A stretch of 64,000 nt of DNA from an uncultured Eubacteriales bacterium (GTDB lineage: Bacteria > Bacillota > Clostridia > Oscillospirales > Acutalibacteraceae), in contig CAKSEH010000007.1 of NCBI GenBank assembly GCA_934446475.1, positions 1 through 64,000 of the forward strand, in the 5' to 3' direction. This document shows, piece by piece, positions 24,774 to 33,630 of this stretch. Under the pieces are notes generated by a model. The model worked only from the letters and a program-made list of their open reading frames with translations, was not told where the DNA came from and ran no database searches. Numbering within the stretch: the stretch's first letter is position 1; the number at the start of each line of letters is the position of its first letter. Made by a program: the position numbers and the translations under genes.

Positions 24774-26143
24774 CTGAAATTATCAACCGAAGTAAACCGT
24801 GTATATCTGCCGTCCCAATAAAGCGGAACCCTGCCTATTTCTCCGTGTCGGTTTTTGGCAACTATACATTCCGACTGGTTGGGGTCGCTCATATCTTCAT
24901 CGGGGTCACGCTCGTTATCATAGTATGTATCTCTGTAAAGAAACAAAACTATATCGGCATCCTGCTCGATAGAACCGGAATCTCTTAAATCCGCAAGAGC
25001 AGGTCTGTGAGACTTTCCCTTTGTCTCCGTACCTCTTGAAAGCTGAGCGCAGGCAATCACCGGAACTTTCAATTCCTTTGCCATTATCTTAAGGCTTCGT
25101 GTTATTTCGGATACCTCCTGGACCCTGTTATCGGTGGCTTTTGATGAATGCATAAGTCCGAGATAGTCTATAACCACAAGGTCAACCCTCTTCATTCTGA
25201 GAAGCTTTGCTTTCATTTGCGGAACCGTTATATCCGAAGTTTCATCAAAATATATCTGTGTTTTTGAGAGATTGTCGCCCGCCTGGGCAAGTCTCGTCCA
25301 TTCGTCGGCGTCAAGCTCGCCCGTTCTGAGTTTTTCGCTCGGTATCGCAGCCTCGCTTGAGAGCAATCTCTGAGCAAGCTGGTCTCTCGTCATTTCAAGC
25401 GAGAAAAAGCAGACGGTCTTTTTACCGTCAAGCGCAACATTTCTCGCAATATTAAGAGCAAACGAAGTTTTACCCATACCAGGTCTTGCTCCTAAAATGA
25501 TAAGGTCGGATTTATTAAGACCTGTTATCATTTTATCAAGCTCGCCTATTCCGCAGGGAATTCCGACATAATCATCGTGGGTCTCGGGGTCTGCTATTTT
25601 AGCAAGTCTGTCGTAAGTTTCCCCTTCGATAACCTGTTTTATATGCGTAAGACCGCTTATATCTCTGCCTGCTCTTATATCGTAAATCTTCTGCTCGGCA
25701 GAATCGAGAAGCTTGTCCGAATCCTTTGTGTTTTCGTTTATATCCTTTATTATTCCCCTTGCGGCATTCATAAGCGCTCTTGCGTAATACCGCTCTCTTA
25801 CTATGGAAACATAGGTAAGAACGTTTGCCGAGGAGGGCACTCCGTCCACAAGCTGGGAAAGATAAGCCTTGCCGCCGGCATCGTCATACGTTCCGTTTTT
25901 CTTAAGCTTTTCAAGCAAAGAAATATAATCGATGCTCTGATTAAGTTCATACATCGAACAAAGCGCACTGTATATATCTCTGTGCTGAGGAATATAGAAA
26001 AATTCGGTTTTTATCTGAGTTGCGACCTCTAAAATACACTTAGGGTCTATTATAATAGAGCCCAGCACTGCCTGCTCTGCCTCTGCGGAATACGGCTGTT
26101 TTACGCCGTCAATATCATATAAAACCTGATTTTCACCGCTCAT
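24770..26143 (-). CDS. dnaB: replicative DNA helicase DnaB
   Basis: 457 aa. The N-terminal DnaB domain (PYSAEAEQAVLGSIIIDP) is joined to a RecA-like motor with Walker A GARPGMGKTSFALNIA, DLVVIDYLGLM and SRGTETKGKSHRPALADLRDSG. It is a ring helicase that unwinds DNA at the fork. No intein is present. It is placed 4 bp after rplI, the usual rplI-dnaB pair. Confidence 0.96.
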   Translation of the reverse strand: MSGENQVLYDIDGVKQPYSAEAEQAVLGSIIIDPKCILEVATQIKTEFFYIPQHRDIYSALCSMYELNQSIDYISLLEKLKKNGTYDDAGGKAYLSQLVDGVPSSANVLTYVSIVRERYYARALMNAARGIIKDINENTKDSDKLLDSAEQKIYDIRAGRDISGLTHIKQVIEGETYDRLAKIADPETHDDYVGIPCGIGELDKMITGLNKSDLIILGARPGMGKTSFALNIARNVALDGKKTVCFFSLEMTRDQLAQRLLSSEAAIPSEKLRTGELDADEWTRLAQAGDNLSKTQIYFDETSDITVPQMKAKLLRMKRVDLVVIDYLGLMHSSKATDNRVQEVSEITRSLKIMAKELKVPVIACAQLSRGTETKGKSHRPALADLRDSGSIEQDADIVLFLYRDTYYDNERDPDEDMSDPNQSECIVAKNRHGEIGRVPLYWDGRYTRFTSVDNFR

Positions 26144-26147
26144 TTTA

Positions 26148-26588
26148 TCATTCCGTCACTTTTACGGTTATTTTTGCGCTTATTCCGGCATAAAGCTTTA
26201 CTTCAGCCGTATATTCCCCGAAGTTTTTGATATCGCTTACACTGAGTTTCTTTTTATCAACGGTTACTCCGAGTTCCTTTGAAACAGCCTCCGCTATTTC
26301 CTTTGATGTGATACTGCCGAAAAGCTTTCCGTTCTCTCCTGCCCTTGCGTTTAAAGTAACGGTCTTATTATCAAGCTTTGCGGCGGTTGCCTTTGCGGCG
26401 TCTATTTCCTCCTGCTTGTGGTGCTCCGCTGCCGCTTCTCTGCTCTTAAGCTCGGACATTGCCGCCTTATCTGCCTCAACAGCAAGATTTTTAGGGAACA
26501 GGAAATTTCTTGCGTAACCGTCCGAAACGGAGCAAAGTTCACCTTTTTTACCCTTACCTTTTACATCAGAAAGCAATATTACCTTCAT
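26148..26588 (-). CDS. rplI: 50S ribosomal protein L9
   Basis: 146 aa. The N-terminal 23S rRNA-binding domain begins MKVILLSDVKGKGKKGELCS and includes GYARNFLFPKNLAVEA. A long connecting helix and a C-terminal domain follow. It sits between rnj (16-bp gap) and dnaB. GGGAGGAAT precedes the start. Confidence 0.97.
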   Translation of the reverse strand: MKVILLSDVKGKGKKGELCSVSDGYARNFLFPKNLAVEADKAAMSELKSREAAAEHHKQEEIDAAKATAAKLDNKTVTLNARAGENGKLFGSITSKEIAEAVSKELGVTVDKKKLSVSDIKNFGEYTAEVKLYAGISAKITVKVTE

Positions 26589-26604
26589 TTTTATTCCTCC
26601 CTTT

Positions 26605-28518
26605 TTAAACTTCCATTATAACCGGCAGCACCATAGGACTGCGGTGTGTTCTCGAATACAGGAATTTAAAAACTCCGTCTTTTATACGTGTTTTTATCGT
26701 ATTCCAATCCTTTATATTGTTTATATAGCAGTTTTCGAGTATATCGCAAACCGCCTCGTTAAGATGAGCCATAAGCTCTTCCGATTCCTTGACAAAGACA
26801 AAACCCCTTGAGAGAACTTCGGGCCCCGATACGACCTCTCTCGTAACACCGTCTATAGCGACTGTTACTACTATTATACCATCCTCCGCAAGATGCTTAC
26901 GGTCACGCAAAACTATGCTTCCGACATCGCCGACTCCGAGTCCGTCAACCAAAACACGGCCCGCCTGAACCGTATCGCTGCATTTTATCCCGCTGTTGTT
27001 TACCTCGATAACGCTTCCGTTATTTGCGATAAGAACATTTTCATCGGGTATTCCCATAGTATGGGCAAGGAGCGAATGCTTATAAAGGTGCTTTTGCTCC
27101 CCGTGAACAGGAATGAAGAATTTCGGTTTTACAATGCTCATCATAAGTTTAAGCTCTTCGCTGCAGGCGTGCCCCGAAACGTGAACATCATACATTTTTT
27201 CATAAACGACATTTGCGCCCCGTTTTATAAGTTCGTTTATGACCTTATCAACGAGCTTTTCGTTTCCGGGGATTGGATTTGCCGATATTATAAACATATC
27301 CCCCGGTATTACCTCTATCTGCCTATGGTCGCTGAAAGCTATACGGTGAAGGGCGGAAAGTGCCTCGCCCTGACTGCCGGTAGTTATTACAACTATCTGG
27401 TCTTCCCTGTATTTTTTTATATCTCCGACATCTATAAGCACCCCGTCCGGAATTTTAAGATAACCGAGTTCGGAGCTTACGGTTACGACATTTATCATAC
27501 TTCTGCCCGAAACAGCTACTTTTCTCCCGAGTTTTACCGCCTCATCGATTATCTGTTGTATTCTGTGAATGTTTGAAGAGAAGGTTGCGACTATTATCCT
27601 ATGAGAGCCTGCCTTTGCAAAGAGGTTTGAAAAAGAGTCCCCCACTATGCGCTCGGATGCCGTAAATCCCGGCCTCTCGGCATTTGTGGAATCCGAAAGC
27701 AGGGCTAAAACTCCCTTTTTGCCGAGTTCGGCAAATCTGCCGATATCGATAACCTGATCGTCAATAGGTGTGGTATCTATTTTAAAGTCTCCCGTTTGAA
27801 CAACGGTTCCCGCTCCGCAGGTTATTGCAAAGCCCACCGCATCGGGTATAGAATGATTTACGTGGATAAATTCAACGCTGAATTTACCGAGAGGAACGGT
27901 CTCCCCCGGATTTACCACATTAAGATGCGCCCCTGCAAGCAAATGATGCTCTTTAAGCTTACCTTCAATAAGACCTATCGTAAGCCTTGTTGCGTAAATC
28001 GGGACATTGAAATTTCTAAGCAGGTAAGGAATAGCCCCTATATGGTCTTCGTGACCGTGGGTTACTACCATTCCCTTTATCTTATCCTTATTTTCGAGAA
28101 TAAAGGTAAAATCCGGAATAACTATATCTATTCCGGGGGTTTCTTCGTCCGGGAAGCTCATACCGCAGTCAACAAGCATCATATCGCCCTCATATTCATA
28201 AAGGGTGATATTCTTACCTATTTCTCCGAGACCTCCGAGAGGTATTATCTTAAGTGCCTTTTTCGGACGCCTTGATGTTTTACCGCTGCGATTTACGGCG
28301 TTAGACTTAGCCGAATCGGTTTTGCCGCGGCTCTTTCCCTTTGCTGCGTTATTTGTAACCTTTCCCTGTTTGTTATATCTCGGTTTTTTAGGAGCGTTTT
28401 TTCGCACGCCGTCACTTTTTGCCGCAGTGTTTGCCGAAACAGTGTTTTTGGGTGTGTTGACCCTTTTCTTTGTTTGTTTCGTTGCTGTGGACTTTTTTTT
28501 GTTTTCGTTATCACTCAT
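26605..28518 (-). CDS. ribonuclease J
   Basis: 637 aa metallo-beta-lactamase/beta-CASP nuclease. Zinc ligands are in THGHEDHIGAIPYLLR (residues 153-168), with VNHSIPDA, GDFKIDTTP, ISANPIPGNE and the C-terminal HVSGHA. RNase J has 5'-to-3' exonuclease and endonuclease activity and is central to mRNA decay and rRNA maturation in Firmicutes. Unusual here is an N-terminal extension of about 88 residues, rich in Lys, Asn, Ser and Thr and probably disordered, before the conserved LKIIPLGGLGEIGKN. The start at 28518 has GGAGG nearby, so the extension is probably translated. First gene of the rnj-rplI-dnaB-tilS-hpt-ftsH operon. J1 versus J2 cannot be decided here. Confidence 0.93.
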   Translation of the reverse strand: MSDNENKKKSTATKQTKKRVNTPKNTVSANTAAKSDGVRKNAPKKPRYNKQGKVTNNAAKGKSRGKTDSAKSNAVNRSGKTSRRPKKALKIIPLGGLGEIGKNITLYEYEGDMMLVDCGMSFPDEETPGIDIVIPDFTFILENKDKIKGMVVTHGHEDHIGAIPYLLRNFNVPIYATRLTIGLIEGKLKEHHLLAGAHLNVVNPGETVPLGKFSVEFIHVNHSIPDAVGFAITCGAGTVVQTGDFKIDTTPIDDQVIDIGRFAELGKKGVLALLSDSTNAERPGFTASERIVGDSFSNLFAKAGSHRIIVATFSSNIHRIQQIIDEAVKLGRKVAVSGRSMINVVTVSSELGYLKIPDGVLIDVGDIKKYREDQIVVITTGSQGEALSALHRIAFSDHRQIEVIPGDMFIISANPIPGNEKLVDKVINELIKRGANVVYEKMYDVHVSGHACSEELKLMMSIVKPKFFIPVHGEQKHLYKHSLLAHTMGIPDENVLIANNGSVIEVNNSGIKCSDTVQAGRVLVDGLGVGDVGSIVLRDRKHLAEDGIIVVTVAIDGVTREVVSGPEVLSRGFVFVKESEELMAHLNEAVCDILENCYINNIKDWNTIKTRIKDGVFKFLYSRTHRSPMVLPVIMEV

Positions 28519-28626
28519 TAAATTGATTTCCTCCGATTTTTGCCCTTACTGCGTACGACAAAACCGACGGGCCGAAAATTCATTCACGGTCCGAACAGGT
28601 CGCCTTAAAGGGCATTTGATTTAGAT

Positions 28627-28800
28627 TTTAAATCGGAACAAGCCCTGCTTTGCCTAAAGGGGACAGGGCTTGCGGCCGATTACAAGCCACGCAAAGGAGC
28701 GTTAGCTCCTCGTTCTTTAATGCCGGAGATTATACTCCCGCATCAAAGACCGGAACGGAACCCGCCTTTTAGAACGGTGCATCTTGCGTTTGGTTATATA
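28627..28800 (-). repeat. dispersed structured repeat, copy C (most complete)
   Basis: About 174 bp, minus orientation. Along that strand: ACGCAAGATGC, TCTTTGATGCGGGAG / CTCCGGCATTAAAGA stem, perfect GGAGC-TAAC-GCTCC hairpin, TTTGCGTGGCTTG, then AAGCCCTG / CAGGGCTT stem enclosing CCTTTAGGCAAAG, and TTCCGATTTAAA. It is in the 5' leader of the rnj operon, since the promoter lies upstream at 28885-28914. Confidence 0.88.
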
Positions 28801-28830
28801 TCATATGTAAGCCTTCCGCTCTCAGGAGGG

Positions 28831-28914
28831 CTTTAATATCTTTAAAGCGGTTCTATGTAAATATATGCATAGTACATCTAATATATATTACCCTCTTTAC
28901 AGCTTACTTGTCAA
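28831..28914 (-). promoter_or_regulatory. rnj operon promoter and leader hairpin
   Basis: Minus strand TTGACA (28909-28914) and TAATAT (28885-28890), spacer 18 bp. Transcription would begin about 360 bp before rnj. Early in this leader a 9-bp stem AAGCCCTCC / GGAAGGCTT (one G-T pair) is followed by repeat copy C. The 482-bp interval 28519-29000 therefore holds this promoter, its leader, the repeat and the dut terminator, and no gene that I can see. Confidence 0.7.
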
Positions 28915-28939
28915 GTTAATTATTGCCTTTTTAAGTAAA

Positions 28940-28981
28940 AAATAAACCGGTCTGTCCGATTTTTTAAATCAAGGACAGCCG
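28940..28981 (-). terminator. terminator of the ypeB-dut operon
   Basis: Stem CTGTCC / GGACAG extended by GG/CC pairs, followed on the minus strand by TTTATTTTTTAC. It lies 20 bp after the dut stop codon. Confidence 0.75.
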
Positions 28982-29000
28982 ATTTTTTGGTTTGCTTCGG

Positions 29001-29444
29001 TTATTTTGTTCCCGTTGAGCCGAATCCGCCCGATGAACGGTCCGTTTCCTCAAGGCTTTCCGCCTCAACGAAATCCGCTCTCAAATAGGGCATTATAACA
29101 AGCTGAGCTATTCGCTCTCCGTTTTCAACCGTTTGTTCCGATGAAGAATGATTATAAAGGGATACCATTATTTCCCCCCTGTAATCACTGTCCACAACAC
29201 CGACCTTGTTTGCGGGGGCAAGTCCTCTTTTTGTTGCGGTTCCGCTTCTTGCAAATATCATTCCCGCAAAGCCGTTCGGTATCTGAAGGGCAATTCCCGT
29301 ATGTATCATAACCGTCTGCCCGGGAGCTATGTTTATACTGTCTCCGTCTATACAGGCGTAAAGGTCGGCGCCTGCGGAAAATTCGGTTCCGTACTTAGGC
29401 ACCGTGGCATTTTCATTCATTTTTATAAATTTAACCTCTTGCAT
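29001..29444 (-). CDS. dut: deoxyuridine 5'-triphosphate nucleotidohydrolase
   Basis: 147 aa trimeric dUTPase with all five motifs: SAGADLYA, ARSGTATKRGL, KVGVVDSDYRGE, GERIAQLV and the C-terminal RSSGGFGSTG. It removes dUTP and yields dUMP for thymidylate synthesis. I use ATG 29444 because the GGAGG site overlaps an in-frame upstream ATG at 29453 and is 9 bp from the second ATG. It follows the 126-aa gene with 1 bp between. Confidence 0.95.
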   Translation of the reverse strand: MQEVKFIKMNENATVPKYGTEFSAGADLYACIDGDSINIAPGQTVMIHTGIALQIPNGFAGMIFARSGTATKRGLAPANKVGVVDSDYRGEIMVSLYNHSSSEQTVENGERIAQLVIMPYLRADFVEAESLEETDRSSGGFGSTGTK

Positions 29445-29445
29445 T

Positions 29446-29826
29446 TTATTCATCCTCCGTTATTTCCCAATAATATCGCCTGTTCGACGGCGGAAAATCA
29501 TCAAGCAGACCGTATTCGGGGTCATAAAACTTACCGTTTCTGTAAAGCGACCAATGCCAGCAATGCGGTGTCTCAAGGCTTAAAATCGCTGTTTTCGGCA
29601 GTTTGTTTTTGTCACATACCGGCAGGCGGATATCGCAAAAGCCGATTCCTAAAACCCTCAGCGCATTTTTCATATCGGCAAGAGTTGTCTCTCTTTCGGT
29701 TTTAACTATTGATATTATCTTATCTACAGGCTCACCCGAAAGCATAGAAAGCACTGTCTGACCGCACTGCAGAGGCGTCGGCTCAAACATATGCGTTATC
29801 TTTTGCGCCATCGGCATTTTGCTCAC
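29446..29826 (-). CDS. small C39-like cysteine peptidase-fold protein
   Basis: 126 aa, no signal peptide. It has LQCGQTVLSMLSG near residues 19-31 and HCWHWSLYRNGKFYDPEYG near residues 87-105. This spacing of a Cys, a His and an Asp is that of the papain-like C39 / BtrH-type fold, with an upstream Gln before the Cys. I do not recognise a characterised member. It might be a protease, an amide-bond transferase or a non-catalytic relative. It sits between ypeB and dut on the same strand. That position may mean a germination or spore role, but this is only context. Confidence 0.55.
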   Translation of the reverse strand: MSKMPMAQKITHMFEPTPLQCGQTVLSMLSGEPVDKIISIVKTERETTLADMKNALRVLGIGFCDIRLPVCDKNKLPKTAILSLETPHCWHWSLYRNGKFYDPEYGLLDDFPPSNRRYYWEITEDE

Positions 29827-29881
29827 CCTTCAAACCTTTTATCTGCCTGATATTTTAACATAACTTACAGGCAAAGTCAAT

Positions 29882-31201
29882 TCACTTTACGAGGGTTCCG
29901 CCGTCGGTCTTCAAAACAATGAATATCTGCTCGTTTGTCAGAGTTTTTGTATTTATATATGAAAGAATTTCCTCGCCGTCCTGACCTTTACAGGTAAACT
30001 CATAGCACCTTACCTCCGCTCCCCCGTCGGTAGGGATAAGTGCAAGCGCAACCTTCTTTACCGTAAGCGCCGAATTTATGCACATTTCCGCTTCTTCGGC
30101 AGAGTGAACCGGCGTTTCAAAGGCTCTTTCGGTATGGTTTGCAAGATATCCCGCAGATTCAAAAAATACGGCATCGCCGCTGTCGAGAGCAATGCCGACC
30201 TTTATAAGATCGGTATAGCAAAGAGTTTGCCCGTCAAGGTAAGCAAGATTTACGGTACACACACCGTCGTTTGTATAATAATAAGTCTCCGACATTCCTT
30301 CAAAGCCGTTTTCAAGGGCAAATTTCTTAGCTCTTGAAACCGCCTGAGAATAACTGAGTTTTACAGCTCCTATACTGCGGTTTTTCCGCATATATACCGT
30401 ATAACCGCCGTTTTTGCTGATCGCAATATCGGTATAATCGCTTTTAAACCTGTAAACAGGTATTTTCCCGCTTTGTTCCTCTTCAAAATTAACGGCTTTG
30501 TCGCCTGATATCTCTTTTGCAAGTTTAAGAGCGGAATCCTTTGTTATCAAAGGCGCATTTGAAGTCATCAGAGGCTGCTTCTTCAAAATATGGTCGGAAT
30601 ACGGTCCGTCATAAATAAGTGTGGGATAATCCGTCAGGTTTTCCTCAAGTTCGGTAAGCGACTGCGCAAGGCTTCCGCCTGAAACATTTTTGATTTTTTC
30701 CTCCAAAACGGTTTTCCAGTAATCCCCGTTATTAAAGTTTATCTGCGAATCGGCGACCGCCTCGGAAATAGTCAGGGCGCTTTCGCCGAGCTTTGTAAGA
30801 TTTTTCTTTTGTTCATCGGATATTTCTCTGTCGTTTATAAAGCTTTTGGAAACGGACAGGGCATAATTTCCCACCTGAGAAAGAAATCTGTTTATCGTAT
30901 CAAGACTTGTTTTACCTGCCGGCAGACCCGACAGTGCTTGTTTTGCAAGCTCCGCTTCGCTGTACAGTTCCGCCGAAAGCGAACTTAAACCTGCCGAATC
31001 GGAAATATACACCGCTTTCTTAAGCATAACCGAAATATTGTTAAGTCTTGAGCTGAGTTCGCTGAGCGAACGGGAATAATCGTTTTGAACGCTCATCCTG
31101 TATCTCAGCGCCGTTTTACGCTCTGTAAACCAAAATCCTCCGAGAGCAAATATCACGGCAAAGGAATATGAAATTATTCGAATAACGGCACGCTTTTTCA
31201 T
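29882..31201 (-). CDS. ypeB: germination protein YpeB
   Basis: 439 aa. One N-terminal transmembrane helix (residues 8-24), a long helical region (about 40-200), then PepSY-type repeats in the C-terminal half (SALKLAKEISGDKAVNFEEE, LSYSQAVSRAKKFALENGF). In Bacillus YpeB localises and stabilises the cortex-lytic enzyme SleB in the spore inner membrane. sleB usually sits next to it, but no sleB-like gene is in this neighbourhood. Confidence 0.85.
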   Translation of the reverse strand: MKKRAVIRIISYSFAVIFALGGFWFTERKTALRYRMSVQNDYSRSLSELSSRLNNISVMLKKAVYISDSAGLSSLSAELYSEAELAKQALSGLPAGKTSLDTINRFLSQVGNYALSVSKSFINDREISDEQKKNLTKLGESALTISEAVADSQINFNNGDYWKTVLEEKIKNVSGGSLAQSLTELEENLTDYPTLIYDGPYSDHILKKQPLMTSNAPLITKDSALKLAKEISGDKAVNFEEEQSGKIPVYRFKSDYTDIAISKNGGYTVYMRKNRSIGAVKLSYSQAVSRAKKFALENGFEGMSETYYYTNDGVCTVNLAYLDGQTLCYTDLIKVGIALDSGDAVFFESAGYLANHTERAFETPVHSAEEAEMCINSALTVKKVALALIPTDGGAEVRCYEFTCKGQDGEEILSYINTKTLTNEQIFIVLKTDGGTLVK

Positions 31202-31243
31202 AATATCACCCGTTATAAAGCGTTTCCCGTTTTTTGCCTTTTA

Positions 31244-31945
31244 TTACTCGGCGGTTATGATTCCGGTTATTTCTTCCTTTGAGCAAAGATTATGATAAAA
31301 TGTTTTACCGAGTCTGTTGCTTGTGCAAAGCAGATACGAACTGTTTGAGTGTTCAATCATTTTTTTGCGTATTTCATCCTCTGCTTCCGAAATATCGGTA
31401 AGCATACCGCTGTCGTTTAATCCACGACAGGAAAAAAAGCATATATCCGCATTGTAATGTTCTATTATCTGCAAAGCATCGGTCCCGGTAAAGGCAAGGC
31501 AGGAGTTTATCACCCGTCCGCCGGTTCCTATACAGTTTATATTGTACTCACTGAGCGCAGAAAGCGTTTTTATTCCGTTTGTTATTACCGTTATGCCGCT
31601 TATTCGGGCAATAAACGGTATCATTTTATATGCGCTCGTTGAAGCATCGAGAAAAATAACATTTCCCTCTTTTATAAGCGATGCAGCCTTTGAGGCTATT
31701 TTGATTTTCTCGTCCGTTTTTTCAAGTTCTCTTATAAGAAAGGGAACTTTTATTTGAGAAATTGCGTTTTCATCAAGCACGGCCCCGCCGTGAGTTCTTT
31801 TTAAAAGCCTTTGCTTTTCAAGACTTGAAAGGTCTCTCCTTATTGAAGGCTCGCTTGCATAAAGACGGCTTGCAAGGTCTTTTACATTTACCTGTTTTTC
31901 CTTAATTGCTATTTCAAGAATAAGCCTTTCTCTTTCTTTATTCAT
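31244..31945 (-). CDS. DeoR/GlpR family transcriptional regulator
   Basis: 233 aa. The N-terminal winged helix-turn-helix (VNVKDLASRLYASEPSIRRDLSSLEKQRLLKRTHGGAVL) is joined to a DeoR sensor domain resembling a sugar-phosphate isomerase (GNVIFLDASTSAYKMIPF, TNGIKTLSAL). These regulators usually sense a sugar phosphate. The gene is divergent from the GDPD-PHP / PfkB / dehydrogenase operon across a 125-bp interval, so it very likely controls that operon. AGAAAGAG lies at the start. Confidence 0.9.
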   Translation of the reverse strand: MNKERERLILEIAIKEKQVNVKDLASRLYASEPSIRRDLSSLEKQRLLKRTHGGAVLDENAISQIKVPFLIRELEKTDEKIKIASKAASLIKEGNVIFLDASTSAYKMIPFIARISGITVITNGIKTLSALSEYNINCIGTGGRVINSCLAFTGTDALQIIEHYNADICFFSCRGLNDSGMLTDISEAEDEIRKKMIEHSNSSYLLCTSNRLGKTFYHNLCSKEEITGIITAE

Positions 31946-32003
31946 TTACAGGCACCCGCTTTGTTCATTTTTTTGAGCGTTTTATCATTTTAAATGGCGA
32001 TAG

Positions 32004-32032
32004 TTGATTATTTGACCGTATAGCTGTATTAT
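32004..32032 (+). promoter_or_regulatory. promoter of the GDPD-PHP operon
   Basis: TTGATT (32004-32009), 17 bp, TATTAT (32027-32032). It lies in the interval shared with the divergent DeoR gene, where an operator is expected. I did not find an unambiguous dyad. Confidence 0.65.
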
Positions 32033-32070
32033 ACACATATAAGAAAAATTGTCAAGGAGGTTGCGTTGTT

Positions 32071-33630
32071 ATGGAATACCAGGCGCACAGAGGAGTGGGA
32101 ACCGAATTTCCCGAAAACACTCTTCCTGCTTTTAAAGCCGCAATTGCTCAAGGTTACGGTTACATAGAGCTTGACCCCTGTTTTACCGAGGATCAAAAAT
32201 GCGTTGTTCTTCACGACTCTACGCTTAACCGCACCTGCCGCAATGCGGACGGCTCGCCGATTGACGGAGAAGTAAAAATATCCGATATCACTTACAGCGA
32301 GGCTTTAAAATACGATGCGGGAATAGCAAAATCAAACAAATTCAAAGGTACAAAAATCCCGCTCTTATCCGAAGTATTTAACCTTGCGAAGGGTGAAAAT
32401 GTTGTTATAAAGCTTGATAACAGGATACAGTTTTTCACAAAGGAACAAACGGATATTCTCTTTAATCTGGTCAAAGCTTCAAAGGCAAAAATTTCGTTTA
32501 CTTCAAGCAAACCCGAATACATAAAATTTATAGCGGAAAAATTCGAGAATGCCGAAATACATTATGACGGACCGAACGATGACGGCAGCATAAAAGCTGT
32601 AAAGTCTTACCTTAAAAACAACCCTCTTACGGTCTGGCTTCCCGTGATACCCTGGGGCGATTTAGAGGTTGCAAATGATGAACTTTGCAAAAGAATAAAA
32701 GACAGCGCCCGTCTCGGACTTTGGATACTTAATACCGATGAGCAGCTTCATAATGCGATAAAATGGAATGCGGATATAATAGAAACCCCGGGGCAGTTAA
32801 AGCCGATAAAAAAGGTCAGCGGTTATTTCGACTGCCATACTCATTCCGAATACTCTCACGATTCTGTTTGCAGGCAGGAGGATATGCTCAAATCCGCAAC
32901 GGATAAAGGACTTGAGGGCATAGCCGTTACAGACCACTGCGATATAGAATTCTGCAATGATATCGATGTAAGAGCGGTTGTAAAAAATTCGGTCCGAAAC
33001 GCAGAAGAATTCGGAGAAAAGGTCTTTACGGGAAGTGAAATAGGAGAGGGCTTCTGGCACCTCGATGCTGCTGAGGAAATTCTCCGTAAAAACAGGCTTG
33101 ATATAGTGTTGGGATCAGTTCACGCAGTCCGTTACGGCGAGTACACTATGCCGTATTCGCAAATAGACTTTTCAAAGTTCTCCGACAAAATGATAAACGA
33201 ATACCTGAACGCTTATTTTGACGATATGATAACGATGATAAACGACTGTGACTTCGATGTTCTGTCACATATCACCTGTCCTTTAAGATATATCTGCGGA
33301 AAGTATCACAGAAATGTTCAAATCGGTGATTTTTCCGGAAAAATCGACCGAATACTTAAATCCATAATCGAAAAGTCAATTGCACTCGAAGTAAACACTT
33401 CTTGTTTGGGAACGGATTACGACAGGCTTTTACCGGACATTTCTATAATAAAGAGGTATAAGGAGCTCGGCGGCAGTCTTATCACCCTCGGTTCCGATGC
33501 GCACGTAGCGCCAAGGGCAGGCTTTGGGTTTGATAAGACCGCAAAAAAACTCTCGGCGCTCGGCTTTGACAATCTTTATTATTATAAAAACCGTATACCG
33601 ATACCGTATACAACGGAGGTGAAAGCGTGA
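32071..33630 (+). CDS. GDPD - PHP phosphoesterase fusion protein
   Basis: 519 aa with two catalytic domains. Residues 1-241 are a glycerophosphodiester phosphodiesterase barrel: H6 in AHRG, PENTLPAF, metal ligands E33 and D35 in YIELD, and H48 in VVLHD. The third acidic ligand, usually Glu in an IEIK motif, appears as D116 in VIKLDN. Residues 252-519 are a PHP phosphoesterase: DCHTHSEYSHDS, VTDHCD, GSEIGE, LGSVHAV, LSHITC and LGSDAH, like histidinol phosphatase HisK. No signal peptide, so it is cytoplasmic. I infer that the first domain opens a phosphodiester and the second removes the phosphate or opens a cyclic phosphate. First gene of a three-gene catabolic operon. Confidence 0.88.
   Translation: MEYQAHRGVGTEFPENTLPAFKAAIAQGYGYIELDPCFTEDQKCVVLHDSTLNRTCRNADGSPIDGEVKISDITYSEALKYDAGIAKSNKFKGTKIPLLSEVFNLAKGENVVIKLDNRIQFFTKEQTDILFNLVKASKAKISFTSSKPEYIKFIAEKFENAEIHYDGPNDDGSIKAVKSYLKNNPLTVWLPVIPWGDLEVANDELCKRIKDSARLGLWILNTDEQLHNAIKWNADIIETPGQLKPIKKVSGYFDCHTHSEYSHDSVCRQEDMLKSATDKGLEGIAVTDHCDIEFCNDIDVRAVVKNSVRNAEEFGEKVFTGSEIGEGFWHLDAAEEILRKNRLDIVLGSVHAVRYGEYTMPYSQIDFSKFSDKMINEYLNAYFDDMITMINDCDFDVLSHITCPLRYICGKYHRNVQIGDFSGKIDRILKSIIEKSIALEVNTSCLGTDYDRLLPDISIIKRYKELGGSLITLGSDAHVAPRAGFGFDKTAKKLSALGFDNLYYYKNRIPIPYTTEVKA

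Noticed and set aside
24770..26143. Intein or group II intron in dnaB
   Set aside because: The gene has the normal length and uninterrupted motifs.
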